Assembly: GCF_031877795.1 (NCBI RefSeq)
Contig: NC_133935.1
Span: forward strand, 71,814,303 to 71,878,302
DNA from: Strix aluco
Taxonomy: Eukaryota > Chordata > Aves > Strigiformes > Strigidae
Reading direction: 5' to 3'
Length of the DNA stretch: 64,000 nt
Shown: positions 47,961 to 58,237 of the stretch, piece by piece
How the letters are laid out: every line of letters starts with the position of its first letter
How positions within the stretch are numbered: the stretch's first letter is position 1
Notes under the pieces: generated by a model
Told to the model about the DNA's origin: nothing
Databases searched by the model: none
Seen by the model: the letters and a program-made list of their open reading frames with translations, nothing else
Translations under genes and position numbers: made by a program

Positions 47961-50900
47961 TGACCCAGGCCTTGTGCAAAGGAGGCCAAATTCCACTTTC
48001 AGCTATTCCCACGATTTAAGAGGATTTTTTGGATCAGAATGAATTTGGCTCCATTAGCTAGGTCAGTATAACAGGGCAGGTAGAGAAGCAGAGATTTTAC
48101 TCTGAGCTCATTCACGGCAGACACATTCAGTATAGCAGTTTGGCTGAAAAGACTTGTCCAACCTCATCAAAACCAAACTGTTGCTCACCAGAAGCAACAA
48201 GGAAAATGAGGCAAAGAAACACTCCACAAAGTAAGGAGTAGAAAACCTGATAAACAGCACATAAACTGCACAGGACCAGGAGAAAAATGCTGCAGAGCTC
48301 ACCTGAGAAGAGAGGTTTCATTGAATTACTCTAATAGCCAACAAGTTCCTACCTAATGGATTAGCAAGGCTGACCCCTTCTGTATTTTAGAAAAATGCTG
48401 CCTTAGGGGTGAACTGACCATCTGATCAAATGTTACAGTATATGAAAAAAGCAAGGCCTTCCCAAGAGAGCCATATGGCCGTACAATGGATGGAGATCAT
48501 GGGTTAGGACAGGGAGCAATCTTGGTATTAGAATAAGATGCAGGTACAGGGCAATATGTCTTCAGCAGCCCTACTATTCCGAGATACTCTGGCATCTACA
48601 GGCTATATGCAACATATAATTGGGTAAGAAAGCAAAGGGCAAAAAGGGGAATTCCCTCTTCCAAACAAAAAGACCAAAGGCTTCCCTTCATCCCCTTTCC
48701 TAAGAAACAACCCATTAGTGCCCAGTAATATCCACCCATGAGAAGTCCAGCATCCCAGAACTATGCCCTGTGACTAACCCAGGATCCTTCTCTGTCCCTG
48801 CATGTGCTGACAGCATGGTTTGCTGCTTAAAATTTTCAAAATAAGCCAATTTTGACAACTTTTTCATCAGTGACAGTGGCAGCTGAGGGAATATTTTTAG
48901 TTTCAAGTCTCTCAGCCTCCTCATAGTTCAGAAAATATTTCATTTTTTGCACTGTGGGTGGAAATTGAGATTAGCGCTTTCTAATGTTGCAGTGATGCTC
49001 CCTGGATGCGTCGCTGAGACCACAGTGGGACTCCCAAGGCTTTGCCTGTAGCCTGCAAAACCCAAGGGTATCCCGCATTTTCCTAATGTGACATGGCAGA
49101 AGGTGCAACTAATTGCAGAGACAGCAGCTAGGGGTGATGCCGCACACTCCAGTAGGAATGGTTAGAGATATTCCCAGAGGATTTTTTTCACCTGAAAATG
49201 TATTTTGTGTGCCTGAGAACAAAGAAATCATCAAGACAGCATTTATAGCTGTAGGTCAGGTCTGGAGAAGCAGGCAGGGTGCTTATGGTGCTGTTTTGGC
49301 TCTGCAGATCCCTGCGCTGTTTGTCTGGGAACCATTGCTGTGGCAAGAGCGACAGTGGGATATGAAACCAAAGCCAGTCCATGAGAAACCATCTTGTGTG
49401 ACTCTTGTTTCTTTGGGGACTGTTGAACCTGTATCTGTCAATATAGGGAAAATCAGCCTGGCAGCAGCGGTAAGGATGGAGTACAAGCCTGACAGCCTAA
49501 TGACCTTCCCACTCCACAGCCTATGTAACTGGTGATTATTTTTATCCTTTTTCCTGACTACAGCTTCCAGGCTAGAACATCTGAAGATAAGGGTGTTTCA
49601 GGGAATGCCAGGCAGAATAAGAAATGACACGTGGCTGTACCTGAGCAAAAAAGCAGGTCCCCTCGGTTTCACGTGGCACATCCTCCCGCAGCCACTGCGG
49701 TGCTGCCGGTGAGACTACTGTGTGCAGAGGGGCTCCAGTTGCTGCAAATAGGCTTGACCAATTTTACTTAAAAAGCAGAATTTGGACCGTTTCCCAGATT
49801 ATAATTACCTATATATAAATATAATGGTAATTATGCTACCTAACCAAGACCTCAAAGCTGACAAGTGATGACAACTAAATTCATTAAGAGTGCAAATGTT
49901 CTTCCTCTCTTTTATGAAGCAATATTGAGTGATCACCAAAGACATCCAGCAACTGGAGATATGATCTGCTAATAAGTGGTGAGCCCGGTGAAGGCTACTG
50001 GAAAGGCAGGACAACCCATCCCCCCCAGGAAGAGCCTTGGTGCTATATAGCTAGTAGAGGAACAGAAAAGTGGACAGTTAAAACATTGGATTTTGAAAAT
50101 GCAATATGTTTCATGCATTTGGAATGAAACCTATCTTTTCTCTTTGTTTAGACTGTGAAATAAATCAGAGCAGGGGCTGTTCTTTGGCATGGAGGCCAAC
50201 TAGTCCAGCATGGCTTGCACCCAGAGAAAAGCTATTTTACCTTTCCCAGTATACAGAGGGTAACCCCATCCAAATTTCTCACTGGGCATGTTCCCAGGGC
50301 TGCCCAAGGGGGTGAGCTGGCACAGGGCAAAGCTCAGCCTGAGAGCACGGCAGAGGTGCAACACACTGGTGCTGCACCAGCACTCAGGCCTGACCCCTCT
50401 GCATGTCTGCAGGAAGATATGGTGTCTCTGCGTATCCGTTCCAGAACCAGAGAGAGCCTAAACTGCAGCCTGTTGCAGCCTTAATGATGCTTTTTAAAGT
50501 GATTTGGTATACTGTTTTTTCAAACATTTTCTATTTTTCACATTCAGAGGTGCCAAGCCCCAGGGATGATGACAAACACTCAGAAATATGTTATGAAATG
50601 CATCCATGATAAAAAAATTGCTATTTCTAGACTTATTGGGAAAAGATAAAAAGTGATTGTTGTGCATGGTGTTCTTCCAGACCAGGACTAGAAATCAAGA
50701 CTATTTTCCCATCAAACCCTAGGCATGAAATAACACTAAGGGAAGAAATAGTGATAGCCATAATACCTCATCTGCAAAAAATACAGTGATTAAGGAAAGA
50801 TGCTGAACACCTACATCACCTTCTCAGTCTTTTTTCTGAGACAGTCACAAAGCCTCAAACCCCACTGTTATCCAAGCAATCCGTTACTCTGACTTCATAT

Positions 50901-51369
50901 TCCCACGTTAACCATTTCGGCTGGTGTTTTTATTTTTCCAACAGGTCAACTGATCCCCTGCCTGCAAGTGTTTCATTACAGCTGTGTGCTTCCTCCCCTA
51001 AGAGTCTGAAATACCTTGTCTTTGAATGTAATTGAACTTCTGGAAAAGGAACAATTTAGACCAAAGTCATGGTGTCCTTGCTTTCACTCCACCTTCATGC
51101 CCATCCACCAGAAGCTCTTTGAATACTCTTTTCTAAGCAGTTGAAAGAATTTCCCTTGATGGTTTTCCTGTGCAAATGTTGTGTCTGAGGAGTCCATGGC
51201 GAGATCATGGAAAACAGGCAACAAAGCCCCACTGCCAGGAAAGAGCTGAACAGAAAGGTGACTGAGTGTGTAGATATTACAAAAATAGTCAGGAATGTTG
51301 AATCTGATGACATAAAATCTAACCAGCTTCTGGAGGGGTGAAGAAGAATCTCATGGTGCTAAGTGAGTA
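47961..51369. other. Intergenic, nothing recognised
   Basis: Unique sequence. A 140-codon plus-strand frame at 49113-49535 lacks domain features and convincing splice context. Confidence 0.45.
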
Positions 51370-51620
51370 GGCAATATAATGGCAGATGATGCTCGGTGCT
51401 GATAAGCACAAAGTAATGGATGTTGGAGGGAAAAACCTAATCCTGTCTCTGTGTAAACCTGAAAAAGTTCAGAAAATACCAGTTCACTCCAGAAGAAAAT
51501 ATTTTGGAGGCATTAAAATCCCTGGAAAACAATGTTTCAATATGAAATTGGTGTCAAAAGAGTAGAGAGAGCTTAAGGAATTACTAGGGGAGAAACTAGC
51601 AGGCTGGAGTCTAACATTAC
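51370..51620 (+). mobile_element. Ancient CR1-type LINE fragment
   Basis: The phrases 'tataatggcagatgatgctc', 'gataagcacaaagtaatgga' and 'ggagggaaaaacctaatcct' follow the conserved ORF2 block of old CR1 elements (canonical order: aaaatggcagatgaa, gataaatgcaaagtaatgca, ataacc). It is degenerate and has no open frame. Confidence 0.55.
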
Positions 51621-51963
51621 AAATATCTATGTATAGTTACCAAGGAGCAGTTACGGGTGGTTGTACAAGAACATTATCCCCATACTCCCATGTAAATGCA
51701 AAGTGTGCCTACCCTGTGAGCATGCTGTTCAGTCCTGCAGAAGGCTGCTCCGCAGCCAGAAACATCTCTATCCGTACTTGAACCCTACTATTCAATCTAC
51801 TCATCTTCCGTGACATCTCCTTGCTCCTCATGTTCTTGTACCACCATGAGTAACTGCTCCTTGGTGACTACACCTGGACGTTTGTAATGTGTTATTAGAC
51901 TCCAGCCCACTCCAGTCCCTAACCTGTCTCTTAGCCAAGCTAGATGTGTCTACCTTTTGCACT

Positions 51964-52552
51964 TGGTCATGGTTTAACCCCAGCTGGCAACTAAGCCCAA
52001 CACAGCTGCTCGCTCACTCCCCCTGTGGTGGGATGGGGGAGAGAATCAGAAAAGTGAGAAAACTCATGAGTTGAGATAAGACAGTTTAATAGGTAAAGCA
52101 AAAGCCGCACACGCAAGCAACGCAAAACAAGGAATTCATTCACCACTTCCCATCAGCAGGCAGGTGTTTAGCTATTTTCAGGAAAGCAGGGCTCCATCAC
52201 ACATAACAGTTACTTGGGAAGACAAAGGCCATCACTCCAAATGTCCCCCCTTCCTCCTTCTTCCCCCAGCTTTATGTGCTGAGCATGACATCATATGGTT
52301 TGGGATATCCCTTTGGTCAGTTGGGGTCAGCTGTCCCAGCTGTGTCCCCTCCCAACTCCTCATGCACCCCCAGCCTACTCACCGTTGGGGTGGTGTGAGG
52401 AGCAGAAAAGGCCTTGACTCTGTGTAAGCTCTGCTCAGCAGTAAGGAAAATATCCCTGTGTTATCAACACTGTTTTGGTCACAAATCCAAAACATAGCCC
52501 CATACTAGTGACTGTGAAGAAAATTAACTCTATCCCAGCCAAACCCAGTACA
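51964..52552 (-). mobile_element. Solo LTR of an avian endogenous retrovirus
   Basis: This is a roughly 590-bp element bounded by TG...CA when read on the minus strand (5' end at 52552, 3' end at 51964). Read that way it begins 'tgtactgggtttggctggga', has a TATA-like CATAAAGC near 52270, an ATTAAA-type poly(A) signal near 52085, and ends 'ggggttaaaccatgacca'. This matches a common LTR family of bird genomes as I remember it; I do not assign a family name. There is no internal retroviral sequence on either side, so it is a recombination-derived solo LTR. A 5-bp target duplication could not be confirmed (flanks gcact and cgctc). Confidence 0.85.
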
Positions 52553-54172
52553 CGCTCTTTTCTTATTAATTATCCCCCAATCCCCTGGTTAAATAACAGA
52601 AGTTGGCAAAGCAAGGAAATCTGTCCTGCTGCACCTTTATTTTGATGGGCTGACAGAAAACTTGCAGGAAACTCACCTGAACCTCTTGGGCAAAGCCATG
52701 ACAGCTGATTTTTTAATGTTTGTACAACATAGGGTGAGACGCCATGAGAAAGAAAGGGCAAGTCCTGCAAAACAAGGTGTAAAGGGTAATTTACAAGGGT
52801 TTGTTTTTCACCCAGTACCTCTGTTAATGTATAGGAGAGATCTGGAAAGTAAAGAAAATCACATGAATTTATAGACCTGGGCTTATTACTCTGCTTACTT
52901 GAACAGGATCATTAGTCTCAGGTTTTATACTAGTTTCTTACAGAATTTGTTAGAGAGCTTGTTAGTTTGCAGTACTACATTTCCAATGCATTAGCGTCTG
53001 CATTGCTTCTCCCATAAATAAAAGTGAAGTCATATTTAGCTTTTATTTGCTCTTGGCCATTGTGCAATTTTGGGACATGAAATTTGCTATTCTATAGGTT
53101 TATTTCTCTATTTGCATGTCATAACGAGTCAAGCCTTTAGTTAATGTAAGTGAGGAGGGGAAAAAATACCCAAACCTATTTAGAGTGAGGAAATTCACAG
53201 GCAGTGTTTGAGAGGGTGGAGCTGAGCTCCTTAGGGTAAATTATAAATGGATGGTATTAAGTCTAAGGAAATAAACAAGTTTGAACACCAAAACGCTGCT
53301 ATCTCCACCAAGGATTTTAAAAGAAGCAACAGTACGATTGGCTACAACAAACGGGCTGCCTAAGAGCTCTAAATTGTTTCTTCTCTTTCTACAAAAGAGA
53401 AGCTACATACAGCCAAGAAGCCTTGAACATCATTCCTGCAATAAGGATCCCAGCGTTTTGGAACCTATTCTTGGCTTTAAGAATAATGAATGTTAGCAAT
53501 AAAATGTTTTCTGAAACGTTTCCAAACTCGTGTGGTTCCTGCAGTAGGTAAAGGTTCATGTTTCACCTTATGGAGCTCAAACGAATTCTTCTATGCTTAA
53601 AATAAACTCAGATGAAACATGAGAAAAATAAATTACTTTTGCTCATTTGAGTGTTCTTGGGCTGGACATGGAACAGATTAATATGAGGATCGGAAGTCCA
53701 AACGCCTGTTCACAGAGCAACTTTTTATCATCTTTCTTTCTGTAGTGACTGGAGAAATTCTCTGAAATCCTGGTTTTATACAATTTAAATTCACTAGAGT
53801 GATACTGGGACTCAGCTCTGGTCCTTGGACCGGTTTGCACACTGCCATGGGACAAGGTCTCCTGCAGATGCTCTGGGCAGATGGAGATCCCCTCTGTGGT
53901 GCACAGCCCTGGAGAGCCAGGGGCAAGTCAGCCAATGGCAGCCCAGGGGTCCCCCCTGCCTCCTGCCACAGGCAGGGGGAACAACATCAGAGCAAGGCTC
54001 ACCTTCAAATCTGAGGAATTCCTGTTAGCTCGACCCTCCTTTTTTTATTAGACTTTGGGATCACAGAAGACTGATCTCTGCTGATGTGCAGTCCCAGAAA
54101 ATGAAGAGATCCAACCTTGAGGGTAGGATGGAACAGCAATCAGCGCAGGTAGCCTAAAAAATAGCAAGTTAT

Positions 54173-54205
54173 TTGTTGTTTTTTTTGTTTTTTTTTTTTT
54201 TTTTT
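54173..54205 (+). repeat. Poly(T) tract
   Basis: A T-run interrupted by single G residues, ending in 18 consecutive T. Confidence 0.9.
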
Positions 54206-54714
54206 CCATGTCTAATATATTGTCAGTTTATTTGAAATCATGGATAATAAATAACATTCCCCTCCAGAACCTAGTTTTGTTCACTTCTAATGTGTGGCAC
54301 AAAACTCCTAGTTTCTTTCCAGGTGCTGGAAAATTGGAAGGTTGAAGCATAAAGTGTGGTTAAAGGCTGTTTTATTGCTCCCTGTTGTGGTTTCTCAGGT
54401 TATTTTCTCAAAGCATTACTTTAGCAGAAGTAGATCACTGGTGCGTTTGTGAAGTAAATAAATGCAGTTATGAATACGTGTTACATGTACCAATTTATGT
54501 TAACACTATGTATATAGAGATCCTGTACAAGATATAGTTTGTGTTACATGGATGCCTAAATTTGAGGATAATTTTTCTCCTCATGCATAATCTCCCCCCA
54601 AGCAAGTGGTTAGAAGATAAAACCACTGGGTTTTGGGGGACACACTGCATAACATCTTTTTGCAATATACTTCACAAATCTCATGACAAAAAGCTTTTCA
54701 CCACTCTTATTCTT

Positions 54715-54737
54715 AAAAAAAAAAAAAAAAAAAAAAA
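54715..54737 (+). repeat. Poly(A) tract (23 A)
   Basis: An uninterrupted run of 23 A. It could be a microsatellite or the tail of an old retrocopy, but the sequence to its left was not recognised as any gene. Confidence 0.9.
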
Positions 54738-56233
54738 GTGAACTATTCATAACACAGCATTACTGAATGTGAATTTTTAAGTCTTTCCTCAAAGCAGTGG
54801 TGGGCCAAGATGAGAAAAGCTCCATCTCCTTTCAGAGAACCACCTCCTCCACAGGGATGGACATTACACTGGATCACTTCATTCCCAACCTTAAAAATGT
54901 TATTGGATCTAGATGCAGGCAACCCCAGATCTGCATTCCTCTTCCTCTGGGCTACAGATCTCACAGCAGAGTTCCAATTAAGGAATGATTCTTGGTCTGT
55001 TCCCTGGTCTTGTAACCATCACGTTTTAAGAAAATCCCTTAAAGTTTAATTATATTATTTTTAGAGCTGAGCTGAGCACTGAGTGGAGCTGGATAACAAT
55101 GCTATCTTTCTTTTTTCTTTTGCTTCTCAGTTTTGTTTTAAATTCACTTTGGAAAGAAACCTGAAATACTTCACTCTCAGACAAGTCGAAACAGAGCATT
55201 TTTTTGAACTGTGAAATGAATATGTCATCGATTAGTACCAAGGAAACAAAGGGTCAGGCAAAACCTCGCCCACTTGCATATTTTTATGGATGTTGCTCAT
55301 CATGGTGATGTCATTGTGATTTCTTCTGTAGAAAAGGGCAGCTTATATAGGAAAATCTGCAGAATCAGAGCCAAAGGAAGTATGTGATTTTCTTAGAAGG
55401 ATCAGCCTCCATTGAAAACTTGCCAGTTAAAACACAAGACAGATGTAATTCTGATTTTCCTCCCCACCTTGAGTTGCCTTTACCAACCGTTTGGTTTCAC
55501 CATTGCCTTCCCTGACTCTTCTGGACCCACAGAAGCAACAGCAGAAACGGATCTCACCAGCCCCGACCTCTGGCCAAGCAGCGATCCCCGTTTCTGTACG
55601 GAGCGATACAGGAACAGGCATGAGACATCTCACCACTACCTATGTCTGAAAAACGATTCGAGTTGCCAATGTGTTAAATAACCCAGTCCTTTCACTAGGG
55701 CAATGAGTTGGCCTTGCATTTTAACACTATATTCACCATTTTGCATTTGAAATCTATTTTTATGGTAAAATTATACGACAAGTGGTGTAATGTATGAAAG
55801 GAAAAATAGGGATTATACAATTAATGGGAAACCAGTGAAACACATCAGATAAACAAGACAAAAGTAACTGAAAATAGAGGGCAAGTCATACAAACAGCAA
55901 TAGGATGGAGGATTTTGTGTAATTATGCACATAATTGGTTTCATACAGGTGCTTTTACAATATCTTCCCTTTCCTGACTCGTGGATGTTGCCTCTTGTTG
56001 CAATAAGATGGAAAGAAAAAACATGTTTAAACCGTCTTTTCTTGCAGATCTATTTTATCTAATAAAACCTCTGGAAACTCTACTTGGATCTCATTTTTAA
56101 AAAGTCATGGAAAAGGATTGTTTTGTAACAAAATCTTATTTTTCAAAATGTGGGCATTATGCATCACAGCAAGAAAATATAGAGAGAAGTAAGAAAAGTA
56201 TGGACTTAAACTAGGGTTTTCTTATGCAGATCC

Positions 56234-56297
56234 CAAGTTAATATTGATATGATTTACAGGTTCTACAAGTTAATATTCATATGATCTACAGAGTGAG
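56234..56297 (+). repeat. 32-bp tandem duplication
   Basis: Two adjacent copies of a unit starting 'caagttaatattgatatgat' (56234-56265) and 'caagttaatattcatatgat' (56266-56297), with a few mismatches. Confidence 0.85.
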
Positions 56298-56718
56298 TTG
56301 GTTGATTCCTGGAGTATAAAACAGATCACTACATCCACTCAAACCTGATAAAGGGGAGGTTGTTTAATTTTTTTTTTTACCTATTTCTTTCCTTTTCCTT
56401 TTCATGAACTATCATTTTCGTCAGAGGATCTGAAAAGCTAACTAAGATTCTAAACTCCATTTAAAAAAAAAAAAAATCTAATTGAGTAAAGCTGAATCAG
56501 CTAAACATCTTCCAAAACTGCAATTTTTTTTTCCCCTGACAGATATACTGGCAATAATCCAGGTGGGGTTTTTCTTTTCCCTTGCAATAATGCAGTTCCG
56601 GGGATGAAAGCAGTTGAAAGAATCTGGTTTTTTCACAGTCTTCTCATAAGTGCTGAAGAGCCTGAACTGACAGTAACAGATGACTCTGAAAGTTGCCTTC
56701 CAGCTCCTACAAGGCACA

Positions 56719-57012
56719 GCGCTTCGCAGAACCCCAGTCGCAACCTCTGGCGGCTTACTGCTCGCCACTCCCCGGCCTTCTTCGTGCGCGAAGCTCCTGC
56801 ACGCAAGGTCCCTGTCGATTAGCACCGGTGTTTGCCGCCGGCGGCACCGTGAGCGCCGAGGGGGGGTACCCCCGACCTTCCTCCCCCGGCGCGCAGCTCC
56901 CGCGCAGCCGCCGCGGCCGGGCCGCGCTGCCCGCGTCCTTCTCGCCGTACCCACAAGAGGCCACTGCAGCCGCAGGGATGAGGAGGCAGCCGCGGGCACC
57001 GCTTCAACCGCA
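56719..57012. promoter_or_regulatory. Small CpG-dense segment upstream of CELSR1
   Basis: About 300 bases with many CpGs lie between two AT-rich stretches, separated from the main CELSR1 island by roughly 220 bases of AT-rich DNA (57020-57230). It may be an alternative or antisense promoter. Minus- and plus-strand reading frames through it show no known protein. Confidence 0.55.
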
Positions 57013-57987
57013 CGACAGACAGAAGTAAAGCCATAGTGTTTAGCATAAATTCACAGAACCGACATTATAATCACCGCCGAAACATTTACATGCGGGGTCT
57101 GACTTTGCTTCTTCCCACAAACTACCTCAGTTTGCATCTGGTATATAATTATTTGCAATTGCCCCAAAGAAATCTTTAATTCGGGGCTCCAGACCGACCC
57201 CACCTGCTGTTCTGCGTGGTGCAGAGCGGAGCGTGAGCGTGTCAGCAGAGCCCAGGCCGGGCACTCGGCAGCCCCTCGGCCCGGCAGATGATGCCGGTTT
57301 TGGCCAGAAAAGTAATTTTACTCCCCCCTCGCCGCCCCTTCCCTTGGGAGAATAAAAATAAATGAAGTTTGACTTGGTTCTGGACGGCGGATCCGGGGCG
57401 ACAGGTGGCTCCTTCGCGGGGAAGCAACCGCAGCGCCTTCGCGCGGCACCTCCGCCCCTCGGAGCGCCGGTTCTGGCGAGGCTGCCGCAGCGGTACCTGT
57501 TCCGCCCGCCGCCGCGCAGCCTCCGCCCCGCGCAGCCCCCCCGCCGGGGCGGGCCGCTTGCCCGGCTGCCGGGGCGCGGAGCCGGGGACGGCCGCCGAGA
57601 GGCGCCGGGCGGCGGGGCGGGAGCCCCGCGGGGCCAGACCCGGCCCGGCCCCCGCCGCTGCCGCCGCCGCCCGGGAGGGGCCGGGCGGGGCCGGCAGGAA
57701 ACCCCGCCCCGGGCAGCGCCCGCCGCGCTCCGCGCAGCCTGCGCCGCTCAGCGCCGCCGCGGAAACGAGCGGAGCGGGGCGGCAGGAACGGAGCGGAACG
57801 GAACGGGACAAGACGGGACGGGACGCGGCGGCTCGGCCGTGTCGCGCAGCCACGCGGGACCGCGCCGCCCGTGGGCCGGCCCCGCCGCGGGGGGGGGACT
57901 TCGGTATTTATTTTTTTTTTGGGGGGGGGGCGAGCGAAGGAGACGAGCAGCAGGTTTATGGTAATCACCCTCTCGGGAGCGGCAGCG

Positions 57988-58016
57988 GGAGGAGGAGGAG
58001 GAGGAGGAGGAGAGGA
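57988..58016 (+). repeat. (GGA)n purine repeat
   Basis: About nine GGA units in the CELSR1 promoter or 5' UTR, 220 bases before the start codon. Such tracts can form G-quadruplex or triplex structures and are often unstable. Confidence 0.85.
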
Positions 58017-58150
58017 GCCATTTTGAACTCACTTCAAAGTTTAAGGTGGAAAAGTTGGAGCTCTCCAGCCCGCTGCCCGGGGACGGGGACGGGGCGCGGG
58101 GCTCCGGGCCGGCGGCGCCCGGGCGGCGGGGGGGGCCGAGCCGGCGGCTG

Positions 58151-58228
58151 ATGGATGAGGGCGGGCGGGCAGCCCGGCGGGTGGATGGATTGTGCGGCAG
58201 CTCTCTGCCCGGCACCGCTGCCCGCTGA
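58151..58228 (+). promoter_or_regulatory. Upstream ORF in CELSR1 leader (25 codons)
   Basis: ATG at 58151 opens a 25-codon frame that ends at TGA 58226-58228, in the same frame as CELSR1 and 9 bases before its start codon. A second ATG at 58155, in another frame, runs to 58436 and overlaps the CELSR1 start. If the mRNA begins upstream of 58151, both would be expected to lower main-frame initiation. Confidence 0.5.
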
Positions 58229-58237
58229 GCTCCGGAG

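Larger units (their letters stand above)
52553..56233. other. Intergenic, nothing recognised
   Basis: AT-rich unique sequence, with a poly(T) and a poly(A) tract (listed separately) bracketing 0.5 kb. No exon is supported. Confidence 0.45.
57234..58237 (+). promoter_or_regulatory. CELSR1 CpG-island promoter and 5' UTR region
   Basis: Very high GC and CpG density from about 57.23 kb up to and into CELSR1 exon 1 (the island continues to about 59.1 kb). It has GC-box-like elements, a T10-G10 tract (57911-57930) and a GGA repeat. No TATA box in an obvious position was seen, so initiation is probably dispersed, as usual for such islands. The transcription start cannot be fixed from sequence. Confidence 0.8.

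Noticed and set aside
56478-56999. 173-codon minus-strand frame through the small CpG segment
   Set aside because: It is half GC-rich low complexity and half AT-rich unique sequence, with no domain. An antisense noncoding RNA is possible, a protein is not supported.
58046-58228. 60-codon upstream frame in the CELSR1 leader
   Set aside because: It begins with GTG, not ATG; only the internal ATG at 58151 was kept as a uORF.
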